Shown here: piece by piece, positions 53,444-62,816 of the stretch
Numbering within the stretch: the first letter of the stretch is position 1
Layout of the letters: each line of letters starts with the position of its first letter
Assembly (NCBI GenBank): GCA_000156295.1
Contig: DS999227.1
Span: 14,730-78,729 of the forward strand
Source of the DNA: a marine gamma proteobacterium HTCC2148
GTDB lineage: Bacteria > Pseudomonadota > Gammaproteobacteria > Pseudomonadales > Halieaceae
DNA length: 64,000 nt
Reading direction: 5' to 3'
Notes under the pieces: generated by a model
The model's input: only the letters and a program-made list of their open reading frames with translations
Told to the model about the DNA's origin: nothing
Databases searched by the model: none
Translations under genes and position numbers: made by a program

Positions 53444-54628
53444 ATGGCAGAAGCAGCCAGACCTCTCGCCGGCCTTAAAGTCGCAGAATTCACCCATATG
53501 GTCATGGGACCTACCGCCGGACTGCTGCTCGCTGACCTGGGAGCGGACGTTATCAAGATAGAACCGCTGGCAGGAGACAATACCCGCCGACTAAAAGGCT
53601 CTGGCGGCGGATATTTCGCGATGTACAATCGCAATAAGTCTAGCGTCTGCCTGGACTTGAAATCCCCCCAAGGCATCAACCTGGCAAAAGACATCGTCAC
53701 CAGCAGTGACATCCTGATAGAAAATTTTCGCCCTGGTGCGATGGATAAGCTGGGACTGGGATACGCAACGCTGAGCGAATCAAACCCTGGCCTGATCTAC
53801 CTTTCACTGAAGGGTTTTTTATCTGGGCCCTATGAGCATCGCACCGCCCTAGATGAAGTCGCACAAATGATGGGGGGGCTCGCTTATATGACAGGACTGC
53901 CAGACCGGCCAATGCGTGCTGGAAGCTCAGTGATTGATATTAGCGGCGGAATGTTTGGCGTCATAGGTGTGCTCTCCGCGTTGCAAGAACGTCATAGCAC
54001 CGGCAAGGGAAAACATGTCACCAGTTCATTGTTCGAAACGACAGCATTTATGGTTGGGCAGCACATTGCACAGCAGGGAGTGCTGGGCGAAGAACCCCCG
54101 CCGATGTCGGTGCGGCGCAGCGCCTGGTCAATCTACGATATTTTTACTGCCGGGGACGGCGCTCGAATTTTCGTGGGCGTAGTCAGCGATTCGCTGTGGC
54201 AGCGCTTCTGTGCAGAATTTCATTTTATAGAATGGGCTGCCGACCCCCAGCTAAAAAGCAATAACCAAAGAGTGCTTCACAGAGACAGCTTGATACCGAC
54301 TATTCAGGCCCTGTTCGATACCCTGAATAAAGACCAGTTGATGCAACGACTGGATAATGCCGGGGTTCCTTTCGCTCCCATCAATAAGCCCATAGACCTG
54401 ACTGACGACCCGCACATGAATGCAGGTGGCCTGCTAAGTATCACATTGAGCAATGGTGAAAAAATCAAACTGCCAGCCTTGCCGATAGAGTTCGATGGGG
54501 AGAAGCCCGACCTACAACGAGACCTGCCAGCACCCGGTGCCGGTGCCAGGGAGTACCTTGAAAAACTTGGCCTGCAAAAAGACCAGATAACGCAACTAAT
54601 AGCCGACGGCGTGATGATCGCCGATTGA
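53444..54628 (+). CDS. CaiB/BaiF-type CoA transferase, copy 1
   Basis: 394 residues of the class III CoA transferase family: LAGLKVAEFTHMVMGPTAGL, LGADVIKIEPLAGDNTR, NRNKSSVCLDLKSPQG, IENFRPGAMDKLGLGY, and the catalytic Asp165 in SSVIDISGG. It moves CoA between carboxylic acids, for example from succinyl-CoA to an alkylmalate. It is divergent from the lyase at 52390, with the shared operator between them, and convergent with leuD, with 1 base between. In the scheme it activates the hydratase product for the lyase. Confidence 0.89.
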   Translation: MAEAARPLAGLKVAEFTHMVMGPTAGLLLADLGADVIKIEPLAGDNTRRLKGSGGGYFAMYNRNKSSVCLDLKSPQGINLAKDIVTSSDILIENFRPGAMDKLGLGYATLSESNPGLIYLSLKGFLSGPYEHRTALDEVAQMMGGLAYMTGLPDRPMRAGSSVIDISGGMFGVIGVLSALQERHSTGKGKHVTSSLFETTAFMVGQHIAQQGVLGEEPPPMSVRRSAWSIYDIFTAGDGARIFVGVVSDSLWQRFCAEFHFIEWAADPQLKSNNQRVLHRDSLIPTIQALFDTLNKDQLMQRLDNAGVPFAPINKPIDLTDDPHMNAGGLLSITLSNGEKIKLPALPIEFDGEKPDLQRDLPAPGAGAREYLEKLGLQKDQITQLIADGVMIAD

Positions 54629-54629
54629 G

Positions 54630-55250
54630 TCAATGCTGATAAAGCCAGGGGCGCAAACTCTGCCGGTGCCGGTGAAAACGATCAATGGTTTGCCATCGCG
54701 TCTGAGTCAGGGAAATTGCATCCAGACCTTCCACCAACATGCGTTTTGCCCAGGGTTCGATTTCAAAATTGAATGCCTCACCGGACGCCTGCAGCTGTTG
54801 CTCGGGAAGATCGACTAAAACTTTATTTTGACATGGGTCCTGCGCAACCCAAGCAGCAATTTCAGCAATAATATTTGCCCCCAACACCAACGGAAGCAGA
54901 CCATTTCTAATGCAATTGTTGGCGAAAATTGTCCCAAAACTTGGCGCTACTACAACCCGTATACCGTACTCCGCCAGGGCCCAAACCGCATGTTCACGCG
55001 AAGAACCACAACCGAAATTTGGGCCAGACAGAATAATGCTCGCATCGCGATAGGCATCCTGGTTAAGAACAAACTCGGGAGCGGCATCGCGGCCACCAGC
55101 TTGTAGATAGCGCCAGCCGGCAAAAAGCCCCTCCCCCAGCCCCTGCTTGGAAACCCGTTTCATCTCACGGGAGGGAATTATGGCATCGGTATCCACATTC
55201 GACCTTATCAGCGGCGCCGCTACTCCCAGGTGCTGTATAAACTTATCCAT
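54630..55250 (-). CDS. leuD: Isopropylmalate dehydratase small subunit-like (swivel) protein
   Basis: 206 residues with the swivel-domain motifs NVDTDAIIPSREMKRV and GPNFGCGSSREHAVWAL, then FGTIFANNCIRNGLLP. It pairs with the large subunit at 55254, whose stop is 3 bases away, to form an aconitase-family (de)hydratase. The genomic setting is catabolic, among a lyase, CoA transferases and imidases and without leuA or leuB. Hydration of a substituted maleate (citraconate- or dimethylmaleate-like) is therefore more likely than leucine synthesis. Leucine synthesis cannot be excluded. Confidence 0.9.
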   Translation of the reverse strand: MDKFIQHLGVAAPLIRSNVDTDAIIPSREMKRVSKQGLGEGLFAGWRYLQAGGRDAAPEFVLNQDAYRDASIILSGPNFGCGSSREHAVWALAEYGIRVVVAPSFGTIFANNCIRNGLLPLVLGANIIAEIAAWVAQDPCQNKVLVDLPEQQLQASGEAFNFEIEPWAKRMLVEGLDAISLTQTRWQTIDRFHRHRQSLRPWLYQH

Positions 55251-55253
55251 CGC

Positions 55254-56651
55254 CTACAGCATCTCCCGCGGGTCGGTAATAACACCGGTTACGGCAGATG
55301 CGGCTACTGTCGCCGGGCTGGCCAGGTGCGTACGAGTCTGCGGCCCCTGCCGGGACTCAAAGTTACGGTTGGTAGTACTCACGACTCGCTGCTGAAAATC
55401 AAAATGTTCGCCGCCTGCGAAGAAACACATAGAGCAACCGGAGGCGCGCCACTCAAAGCCAGCGTCAATAAAAATCCGATCCAAGCCCTCTGTTTCAGCC
55501 TGTGCTTTTACTTGCATAGAGCCCGGCACACAGATCGCTCGCATGCCAGGTCTGATCTTATTCCCTCGTAGGATGCTCGCTGCCAAACGCAGGTCACTTA
55601 TCCGGGCATTTGTGCAAGAACCGATGAAGACACAATCAATGGGCTGCCCAGCAATAGGCTGACCCGCAGTCAGGCCCATATATTCCAATGCCTTGTCGTA
55701 CCCTGAGGCCTGCGCCTCATGCCCGAAGGCGGTAGCAATCAATCCATTAATGGGTATTGCATGCTCCGGGCTGGTACCCCAGGTCACCTGCGGCTCAATA
55801 TCGGTGCAATCAATGACAATCTCGCGATCAAAAGTAGCATCCTTATCAGTCGATAATTGCTGCCAGTATTGAACCGCGTCATCCCACAGTGTACCTACGG
55901 GCGCATAAGGTTTTCCCCGTAGATAGTCGATGGTCTGATGGTCCGGTGCTATCAGCCCGGTGAAGGCAGAGAATTCCACCGCCATATTGCACAAGGTCAT
56001 TCTGCCCTCCATGCACAGATCAGCTACCGCAGATCCCGAAAACTCAAGCACGTAACCACTGCCACCACTGGCACCGAACCGGGCTATCAGATGAAGAATC
56101 ATGTCCTTGGCGCTGACACCAGCTGCCAACACTCCCTCAAAAGACACCCGCATACTCTTCGGCTTACTAACCCGCAGGGTCTTGGTTACCAGGGCATGCT
56201 CTGCCTCACTGGAGCCAATGCCCCAGGCAAGTGCGCCAAAAGCTCCCTGCGTGCAAGTGTGACTGTCTGGACACACCAATGTGATACCCGGCTGGACAAT
56301 GCCCTGTTCCGGGGACACGACGTGGACGATACCCTGGCGTGGATCGTCCAGGTCAAAAAGAGTGAGTCCCGCTTCGTGCGCTCCTTCACGAGTGGCAACA
56401 ATAAAGTCGCGGCCACTGGGCATAGTGGTCTCGTCACTGCGATCCGGATAGGTATCGACAATATGATCCATGCAACAGAACACCTGCTCGGGACAGAATA
56501 TTTCCCGGCCATCAGCTCGCAGACTGGACAAAGCAATAGACCCTGTGCGCTCGTGAAGAAACACGCGATCGATATAAATCAGGTCGGTTCCGTCACTTTG
56601 CTTCTCTACCAGGTGTTCTTGCCAGAGCTTTTCAAAAAGAGTTTGCGCCAT
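55254..56651 (-). CDS. leuC: Isopropylmalate dehydratase large subunit-like protein, 4Fe-4S
   Basis: 465 residues. The cluster cysteines are at 346 (GSCTNAR), 406 and 409 (GCSMC), almost exactly where Escherichia coli LeuC has them. Other motifs are CPDSHTCTQGAFGALAWGIG and TTNRNFESRQG. The N-terminal substrate region (HERTGSIALSSLRADG) differs from the biosynthetic HEVTSPQAFEGLR, which supports another substrate. With LeuD it should hydrate a cis-unsaturated diacid or dehydrate the matching malate. The promoter carries the operator at 56698. Confidence 0.9.
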   Translation of the reverse strand: MAQTLFEKLWQEHLVEKQSDGTDLIYIDRVFLHERTGSIALSSLRADGREIFCPEQVFCCMDHIVDTYPDRSDETTMPSGRDFIVATREGAHEAGLTLFDLDDPRQGIVHVVSPEQGIVQPGITLVCPDSHTCTQGAFGALAWGIGSSEAEHALVTKTLRVSKPKSMRVSFEGVLAAGVSAKDMILHLIARFGASGGSGYVLEFSGSAVADLCMEGRMTLCNMAVEFSAFTGLIAPDHQTIDYLRGKPYAPVGTLWDDAVQYWQQLSTDKDATFDREIVIDCTDIEPQVTWGTSPEHAIPINGLIATAFGHEAQASGYDKALEYMGLTAGQPIAGQPIDCVFIGSCTNARISDLRLAASILRGNKIRPGMRAICVPGSMQVKAQAETEGLDRIFIDAGFEWRASGCSMCFFAGGEHFDFQQRVVSTTNRNFESRQGPQTRTHLASPATVAASAVTGVITDPREML

Positions 56652-56697
56652 TAGTACCAGCCATCACAGTTGCGACACATGCACAGGTCGCGTCGTT

Positions 56698-56723
56698 CTA
56701 TATTTGTTATATTAACATATCAT
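56698..56723. promoter_or_regulatory. AT-rich operator upstream of leuCD
   Basis: It contains the perfect dyad TGTTA-TAT-TAACA at 56705-56717. Over 26 bases it matches the element at 53381-53406 except at three positions. It is centred about 60 bases upstream of the leuC start. Confidence 0.58.
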
Positions 56724-56729
56724 TATATT

Positions 56730-57698
56730 TTATTTGACCGCGTGTTTTAGCCGCTCTCGAATTTTTTTCATCGGCAAATGTGCCTCTGCCTCCTCAAGAA
56801 TGAAGTCCAAAAAGCTGCGAGCTACCTGCGACAACTGTTTCTGGCGCAAGTGAATAACATTCCATTGGGTCATGATGGGAAAACCACTTACACGCAGCTG
56901 TACCAGTTCATCTGCCTGCTCATTGACCAGCGCATAGGCCGACAGTATGCCTACGCCCATATCCGCCATGATAGACAGCCTGATCGCCTCGCTACTGGCC
57001 AGCGCAAGAGAGCGAGGAATGCTCTGTCCGCTGTCACTCAGGTATTCATCAAGCGCCAGGCGCGACCCAGAGCCCGGCTCACGAATAATGAGTAGCTCCG
57101 CCGCCAAGTCCTGCCACTGCAATTTTCGACGTCTTGCCAACGCGTGATCCGAACGCGCCGCAACAACCAGAGGATTAGGCAAAAACGGGTGATGAATAAT
57201 ATCCATGTCTTGAGGCACATGATTGAAGATATAAAGATCGTCACGATTCTCGTTCAACCGTTCAATCAGATCGCTGCGCTTGCCCTCGGTAAATTCAAGC
57301 TCTACTCCCGGATAACGCCGCAAGAAAGGCGCCAGTAGCTGGGGCAGGAAATACTTGGCACTGCTGTCCACTGCCAGGCGAAGACGCCCTGCTTTCAAGC
57401 CCTTCAGATCGTTGATATCTCCATCGAGCCGCTGGAGCGTATCCGCCACCTCTCTGCCGGCCGCAACAACCCGGTGACCCGCATCGGTCAGCTGGAGTCG
57501 TCGTCCGATAATTTCATACAGAGGGATACCGACCGCTTCGGCCAATTTACGCACCTGAATAGAGACGCTCGGTTGTGCCAGGTGCAATTGCTCTGCCGCC
57601 TGGGCAATACCACCTACCTCTGCAACCTTCATGAAAATTTCCAGTTGCCTCAGCGTTCCCAAACGGACTGATGCTTGAATTCCATCCCTGTCTGGCAT
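56730..57698 (-). CDS. LysR-family transcriptional regulator
   Basis: 322 residues. The N-terminal winged helix is TLRQLEIFMKVAEVGGIAQ followed by AAEQLHLAQPSVSIQVRKLA, and the C-terminal part is a two-lobed inducer domain (GRLRLAVDSSAKYFLPQLLA, PNPLVVAARSDHALARRR). It resembles the CbbR/CysB-type group. It is divergent from the bicupin gene, with an ATAG-N8-CTAT dyad at 57721-57736 between, and is followed downstream by leuCD. It probably controls the bicupin and may control leuCD in response to a pathway acid. Confidence 0.9.
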   Translation of the reverse strand: MPDRDGIQASVRLGTLRQLEIFMKVAEVGGIAQAAEQLHLAQPSVSIQVRKLAEAVGIPLYEIIGRRLQLTDAGHRVVAAGREVADTLQRLDGDINDLKGLKAGRLRLAVDSSAKYFLPQLLAPFLRRYPGVELEFTEGKRSDLIERLNENRDDLYIFNHVPQDMDIIHHPFLPNPLVVAARSDHALARRRKLQWQDLAAELLIIREPGSGSRLALDEYLSDSGQSIPRSLALASSEAIRLSIMADMGVGILSAYALVNEQADELVQLRVSGFPIMTQWNVIHLRQKQLSQVARSFLDFILEEAEAHLPMKKIRERLKHAVK

Positions 57699-57720
57699 GA
57701 AAATTTACCTTTATTTATAT

Positions 57721-57736
57721 ATAGCTATTAGTCTAT
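57721..57736. promoter_or_regulatory. Dyad in the LysR/bicupin divergent promoter
   Basis: ATAG-N8-CTAT, a LysR-type spaced dyad, lies in an AT-rich gap 22 bases from the regulator start and about 105 bases upstream of the bicupin ATG. It is a plausible site for the adjacent LysR protein. Confidence 0.4.
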
Positions 57737-57841
57737 GTATATATATTATATTTTCAATTTTTACTTATAGTTTATTTTCTCTACTCTGAGCACTCCTGAC
57801 CACCACGAACAACCAAAAACTCACTGTTGAGGATAGTAATA

Positions 57842-58741
57842 ATGCGAGCACATGTTGAGCTGGTCGACGAAAGAGACTTGATCTGGCATCCGGCCGAGTT
57901 TTCTCATTGCAGCGGCGATGCTCGGCAACAAAACCTGAGCTATGACGAAGAGGATGGCTCCGCCTCCCTGCGTATTGAGTTCACCTCAGACTGGAGCCGC
58001 CCCGCTGGCCTGCATAGCGCTTTCACCGAGTGGTACGTTCTACAGGGCGAGATGAACCTGGGCGATACGAAGCTGGTGGCCAATGACTACTGGGCAGCTC
58101 CAAAGGGAATTCTCACTCCCGAAATCACGGTAAAAGCAGGCACCATCATTCTGTTATTCCGTGAGTATGGAGATTGGTCGTTTAGCCCTGCAACTGAAAA
58201 TGGTCCTCAAGCAAGAGACTTCGATGAACTGACGATATGCCGCGCTGATGCCCAGGATTGGTTTGATGTAACAGACCCGGAGCATGGCAGCCCCATGGAC
58301 TTTGAACGCGGCGGTACGCCGGTGCCGGGGTTGTTCATCAAAATGCTTTACCACGATGTCGAGACCGGGTTTTACACTCGGCTAATCAAAGCCAAACCAG
58401 GCTGGAGAGAACACCCACTCGCCCATCACCCCTGCTTTGAGGAAGCTTACTGTCTGGATGGTACTTTCGACTATAACTTTGGTGAGATGGTCAAAGGCCA
58501 ATATTTTTTTCGCCCAAAAGGCATCCGTCACGGAGACTTCACCGCCGGGGAAAATGGCACTGTATGGATTTTGCGCTGTGACGGACAGCTGGTCGACTGG
58601 TATACAGATAACGCCAGCGTAGAGATGAAAGGGGATCCCGTAAACTGGGGTGAGGGCTACCCGGAAACAGAGCCGCCCGAATTTGTCCTACCCGTCAGAT
58701 CAACTTCAGTGGGGCCGATGAAGCGGCCAGACTATATGTGA
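57842..58741 (+). CDS. Bicupin protein (DUF4437/ChrR-like)
   Basis: 299 residues from the ATG at 57842 with GAGGA about nine bases upstream. There are two cupin barrels. The first has LHSAFTEWYVLQGEMNLGDT, and the second has WREHPLAHHPCFEEAYCLDG and YFFRPKGIRHGDFTAGENGT. The second has the better metal-ligand set (HHPCFEE and RHGDF). Such bicupins include ring-cleaving dioxygenases and acylmalonate- or ureidoglycolate-type hydrolases. The reaction is unknown. The adjacent LysR gene and divergent arrangement link it to the pathway. Confidence 0.76.
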   Translation: MRAHVELVDERDLIWHPAEFSHCSGDARQQNLSYDEEDGSASLRIEFTSDWSRPAGLHSAFTEWYVLQGEMNLGDTKLVANDYWAAPKGILTPEITVKAGTIILLFREYGDWSFSPATENGPQARDFDELTICRADAQDWFDVTDPEHGSPMDFERGGTPVPGLFIKMLYHDVETGFYTRLIKAKPGWREHPLAHHPCFEEAYCLDGTFDYNFGEMVKGQYFFRPKGIRHGDFTAGENGTVWILRCDGQLVDWYTDNASVEMKGDPVNWGEGYPETEPPEFVLPVRSTSVGPMKRPDYM

Positions 58742-58916
58742 GAAAACGCCGAAGGTCTGCAGAACCAGGCAGCAAACCTAGGCCCCCTGCAGCGCCTGCT
58801 ATCAATCAACGCGCAGATGCACAATTAGATGGACAACTGTCTTTAGTCACTTGCTGCAGACGCTTATACGTGCAAGCGCGCTGTGCCTGCTTTGGCAAAT
58901 GCCGACCCCGGGTTCT

Positions 58917-60131
58917 TTATTCTGGCTGTGCAGTAATAACCCCCGCTTCCAGCAACTGGGCCAGATCCTCGTCACCCAACTGCAGGATCCCTTTCAAAAC
59001 TTCATCATTGTGGCTGCCAATCTCGCCGCCGGGCCAGTCGGTGCGGCCAGGCGTCGACGACATCTTCGGCAGGATAGCGGGGATTTTCAATGGTTCACCG
59101 TTAATTTCAACGCTCTCGAACATGCCACGAGCATTGTAGTGCTCGTCCTCCACCATATCTTCCACGCTGTAAATAGGCCCGACGGGAACTCTCACCTCTT
59201 CCAACGCCCCAATCACGTGGGCCGATGAATGTACTGCACACCAATCAGACAACGCCTTGTCGATTTCCTCCTGATGTATAACGCGACCGGCGTTATCCGC
59301 CATTTGCGGGTTTTCGGCCATGTCTGAGCGACCCGCCACAACCATCAGGCGCTTGAATATTGAGTCTCCATTGCCACCAATCACCACGTGCTTGCCGTCA
59401 TCGCAGAGGTAGGTGTTGGTAGGCACGATGCCAGTTACTGTGGTTCCGGAGGGCCCGCGAATCGCAGCGCCGCCGTCGTATTCGGGCACAATGCCTTCCA
59501 TCAGGTTGAAGATAGATTCGTATAAAGCCACATCAATAACCTGCCCTTCCCCTCCGGGTTTACTGCGCTGAATAATCGCCAGGGCAATACCCAGGGCAGC
59601 GTGAATAGCCGACAGCGTATCCCCCATACTGATGTTAGTGCGAATCGGTGGTTTACCGGGTTCACCGTTAATGTAGCGAAAGCCTCCAAACCCTTCAGTT
59701 ACCGAGGCATATCCGGGCTTGCTTGCGTAGGGGCCATCCTGGCCATAGCCCGAAATACGCGCATAAATCAGCCCGGGCTTTTCGGCCCGCATTTCGTCGG
59801 GCCCAATACCCCACGTCTCGATCAGGCCCGGGCGAAAATTCTCCACCACGACATCAGCCGTCTTAATGAGCTCTTTGGCGAGCTGTTGCCCGCGCTCAGA
59901 CTTAAGATCCAGGCTAACGCTTTTTTTGTTGCGCCCCAGGCTGCGCCACCAAAAAGAGGTGCCACTCTCATCCAGCAAGCGCCAACCTCGAATGGGGTCG
60001 CCGGTGGGTGGCTCGACCTTAATCACTTCTGCACCAAAATAAGACAGAATTGTGCCGGTGAAAGGCCCCGCCAATAGCTGCCCCATTTCTATGACCCTTA
60101 TTCCCTCTAACGGTCTCTGTCCGTCCGACAT
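58917..60131 (-). CDS. CaiB/BaiF-type CoA transferase, copy 2
   Basis: 404 residues from the ATG at 60131 with GGAG seven bases upstream. Motifs are LEGIRVIEMGQLLAGPFTGT, FGAEVIKVEPPTGDPIRGW, GRNKKSVSLDLKSERGQ, VENFRPGLIETWGIG and the catalytic Asp171 in ISMGDTLSA. It is closer to succinyl-CoA:malate/citramalate and glutarate CoA transferases than copy 1. Activation of an alkylmalate or other diacid with CoA is inferred. It is divergent from the sodium/solute symporter. Confidence 0.9.
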   Translation of the reverse strand: MSDGQRPLEGIRVIEMGQLLAGPFTGTILSYFGAEVIKVEPPTGDPIRGWRLLDESGTSFWWRSLGRNKKSVSLDLKSERGQQLAKELIKTADVVVENFRPGLIETWGIGPDEMRAEKPGLIYARISGYGQDGPYASKPGYASVTEGFGGFRYINGEPGKPPIRTNISMGDTLSAIHAALGIALAIIQRSKPGGEGQVIDVALYESIFNLMEGIVPEYDGGAAIRGPSGTTVTGIVPTNTYLCDDGKHVVIGGNGDSIFKRLMVVAGRSDMAENPQMADNAGRVIHQEEIDKALSDWCAVHSSAHVIGALEEVRVPVGPIYSVEDMVEDEHYNARGMFESVEINGEPLKIPAILPKMSSTPGRTDWPGGEIGSHNDEVLKGILQLGDEDLAQLLEAGVITAQPE

Positions 60132-60187
60132 ATTCTTCTCCATCAATAACTGAAATCAGCGACAGCCTGGCCTGGGCGCATCTTTGA

Positions 60188-60199
60188 CCAATGCATTGG
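60188..60199. promoter_or_regulatory. 12-base palindrome between the CoA transferase and symporter genes
   Basis: CCAATGCATTGG is a perfect palindrome in the 158-base divergent gap. It is 57 bases upstream of the CoA transferase ATG and could be an operator. The chance of a random 12-base palindrome in the window is not negligible. Confidence 0.3.
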
Positions 60200-60289
60200 C
60201 TACCTCCCCGCCGCCTGTGATATGTATACAGCATGACATGAGGTGCCAGCCAGCCCTTTGAGAAACATCAATCCCATGAAGGAGTCACC

Positions 60290-61696
60290 TTGCTCGATAC
60301 CCGTGTAGTGCTTACTACCCTGATCGTTTACAAAGTTGTATTAATCCTGATCGGTTTCTGGGCACAGCGCAGGGTCAACAGCGAACAGGATTTTTTCCTC
60401 GCCGGCAGGCAACTAGGGCCCTGGGTTGCGGCGATCAGTTACGCGGCGAGTGCCGCCTCCGCCTGGACCCTATTGGGGATGAGCGGCCTTGCCTACAGCA
60501 TCGGCTTTTCGGCGCTATGGGTGGCACTGGGGGCTGTCCTGGGTTGCGCTGCGTCCTGGTTTGTACTTGCTCCCCGAATAATGCGTGAGGGCGAACAACA
60601 AAGCCTCCTGTCCGCTACAGAATTAATCGCCGGGAACACCCAGGGCACCGAGCGTAACCGCTTAATAGCGCTCGTATCACTGATTATTCTGTTTTGTTTT
60701 GTGGTTTACATAGCCTCCCAGTTCCAGGGTGCAGGGAACACCTTCGCCTCCACTTTTAACCTCGATGCCAGCCAAAGCATTCTGCTGGGCGGCTCCATCA
60801 TTTTGATCTATACCTTGCTCGGGGGGTTCTGGGCAGTAAGTATCACCGACACCTTGCAGGGGATGCTGATGATTTTCACTGCCATCCTGCTACCCGCAGC
60901 TGCAGTGCTCCATCTGGGCGGCCCCGCGCAGTTCTACCAAGCTCTGCTGGCAACAGACAGCAGCAATTTTGCAGCTCCTCTGGGCGGCAATGTTGGCCTT
61001 ATTGCCGCGGGAACAATAGCAGGCTCCCTGTCCGTTGGCCTGTCGTCCCTGGGCCAACCTCATCTGGTGGCGAGGTTTCTTGCCTTGCGGGACGAGCGCG
61101 CCTTGAAGCAAGGACAGCTGATCGCCACCGCCTGGTATACCGTGGTGTTTTTTGGCATGTGTGTAGTAGGGTTTGCCGGTAAAGTCCTGCTTCCGGAGCT
61201 GGAGAATAGTGAGCAAGTGTTCTTCGCACTCAATAGCGCCCTCTTTCCTTCCGTGGTCGCCGCCGTCTTGCTGGCGGCCGTGCTGTCAGCAATCATGTCA
61301 ACTGCGGACAGCATGTTACTGGTGACAGGAACAACCGTAGCCCACGACCTGGGGCTTACCCGACACTACCCGCAGCATGCGCTATTGGCATCTCGACTGA
61401 CCATTGCAGTCATATCCTTATTGGCAATGGCGGTAGCCATTTACCTACCGTCGACCATTTTCCAGCGAGTTCTGTTTGCCTGGGTCGCCATAGGCTCCGC
61501 GCTGGGCCCAGCGATTGTTTGTCACGCCCTCGGTGCCAGCATCCCTGCCGGCAGGCTATTGCCTGCAGTGGGCTGCGGCTTCCTCGCGGCAGTGGTCTGC
61601 TACTTGCTGCCCAACACCCCTGGCGACATCCTCGAGCGCACCGGTCCCTTTATGCTCGGGCTCGCTATATTATTGCTTGGACGCCCCAGGGGCTAA
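60290..61696 (+). CDS. Sodium/solute symporter (SSS family)
   Basis: 468 residues from a TTG at 60290 with AAGGAG five bases upstream; the upstream ATG is out of frame. About thirteen membrane helices are predicted. The sodium-site family signature is seen in GRQLGPWVAAISYAASAAS and in SVGLSSLGQPHLVARFLAL, and in SAIMSTADSMLLVTGT. It imports a carboxylate or similar small molecule with sodium. It lies at the right edge of the accessory region next to a CoA transferase, so it probably carries the diacid that the transferase activates. Confidence 0.9.
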   Translation: MLDTRVVLTTLIVYKVVLILIGFWAQRRVNSEQDFFLAGRQLGPWVAAISYAASAASAWTLLGMSGLAYSIGFSALWVALGAVLGCAASWFVLAPRIMREGEQQSLLSATELIAGNTQGTERNRLIALVSLIILFCFVVYIASQFQGAGNTFASTFNLDASQSILLGGSIILIYTLLGGFWAVSITDTLQGMLMIFTAILLPAAAVLHLGGPAQFYQALLATDSSNFAAPLGGNVGLIAAGTIAGSLSVGLSSLGQPHLVARFLALRDERALKQGQLIATAWYTVVFFGMCVVGFAGKVLLPELENSEQVFFALNSALFPSVVAAVLLAAVLSAIMSTADSMLLVTGTTVAHDLGLTRHYPQHALLASRLTIAVISLLAMAVAIYLPSTIFQRVLFAWVAIGSALGPAIVCHALGASIPAGRLLPAVGCGFLAAVVCYLLPNTPGDILERTGPFMLGLAILLLGRPRG

Positions 61697-61710
61697 CCGC
61701 GTCAGCACAA

Positions 61711-61737
61711 AAAAGGCCGCCTGATGGGCGGCCTTTT
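61711..61737. terminator. Bidirectional rho-independent terminator
   Basis: A perfect 11-base stem (AAAAGGCCGCC with GGCGGCCTTTT) and a 5-base loop lie between the symporter stop at 61696 and the convergent rpoS stop at 61755. The T and A tracts at the ends serve both directions. Confidence 0.88.
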
Positions 61738-61754
61738 CATGTCAGGGTAAAGTC

Positions 61755-62816
61755 TCAACTAAACAGCGATTCTCCACTGAGACCCTGCGTCTCCATAATG
61801 CCACGCAAGCGTTTGAGCGCCTCCACCTGAATTTGCCTCACTCGCTCACGGGTCAGGCCAATTTCCCGGCCCACTTCTTCAAGAGTGCTACTTTCGTACC
61901 CTCGCAGTCCAAAACGGCGCGCAACCACCTCCCGTTGCTTTTCAGACAACTCATCCAGCCACGAACCGATGCTGTCCTTGATGTCCGAATCCTGCAATAA
62001 CTGTGACGGGTCGCTCTCATGAGTATCGGCAATAGTATCGACTACCGCCTTGTCAGAGTCCGGACCCACCGGCGTGTCCATCGAGGTCACTCGCTCATTG
62101 AGGCCCAGCATACGTTTTACGTCGGCCGCTGGCCTGTCGAGCATGTCAGCTATTTCTTCGGCCGTAGGCTCATGATCCAGTTTCTGGGTTAATTCACGGG
62201 CGGCACGTAAATAAACATTGAGTTCTTTCACGACGTGGATGGGTAGGCGGATGGTGCGAGTCTGGTTCATGATGCCCCGTTCAATCGTCTGTCGGATCCA
62301 CCAGGTGGCATAGGTTGAAAAACGAAACCCTCGCTCGGGATCGAACTTCTCAACCGCTCGAATCAGGCCAAGATTCCCCTCTTCGATCAGGTCCAATAGG
62401 GTCAAGCCGCGATTGATGTACCGTCGGGATATTTTGACGACTAACCGCAGATTGCTTTCGATCATGCGCTTACGACCAGACTCGTCACCCTTGATGGCAA
62501 GACGGGCATAGTACTTTTCTTCGTCCGCTGTCAGCAGTGGCGAATAGCCAATTTCATTCAGGTAAAGTTGAGTGACGTCCAGCGACTTTCCGACTTTGCG
62601 TGCGGTGGCAGTTCGAGCCTTGGCTCGATCAAACTGAGCCTCTTCTGTCACCTGAGTGTCAACACCGGAGGCCTCAACCGCTGGCTTTACCTTGTTTGCA
62701 TTCGCTGCATCCTTGGTGCCGCAAGCTCGAGTCTTGGGCTTAGTGTTCGTCGCTGCTCTTGATTTTCGTCCCGATTTCGAATTCCGTTTCGGGCTGGCAG
62801 TGCTTTCCAGTTCCAT
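61755..62816 (-). CDS. rpoS: RNA polymerase sigma factor RpoS
   Basis: 353 residues. The sequence follows RpoS through all regions: [20 protein letters not shown] (region 1.2), [20 protein letters not shown] then [20 protein letters not shown] (region 2), [20 protein letters not shown] (region 3) and [20 protein letters not shown] (region 4.2). The N-terminal 70 residues are a low-complexity Lys/Ala/Thr-rich extension. It is the stationary-phase and general stress sigma factor. It is directly downstream of nlpD, as in most gammaproteobacteria. Confidence 0.96.
   Translation of the reverse strand: MELESTASPKRNSKSGRKSRAATNTKPKTRACGTKDAANANKVKPAVEASGVDTQVTEEAQFDRAKARTATARKVGKSLDVTQLYLNEIGYSPLLTADEEKYYARLAIKGDESGRKRMIESNLRLVVKISRRYINRGLTLLDLIEEGNLGLIRAVEKFDPERGFRFSTYATWWIRQTIERGIMNQTRTIRLPIHVVKELNVYLRAARELTQKLDHEPTAEEIADMLDRPAADVKRMLGLNERVTSMDTPVGPDSDKAVVDTIADTHESDPSQLLQDSDIKDSIGSWLDELSEKQREVVARRFGLRGYESSTLEEVGREIGLTRERVRQIQVEALKRLRGIMETQGLSGESLFS

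Noticed and set aside
54630-56651. Ordinary leucine biosynthesis operon
   Set aside because: leuA and leuB are absent, neighbours are catabolic, and the substrate region of the large subunit differs from biosynthetic LeuC. Not fully excluded.
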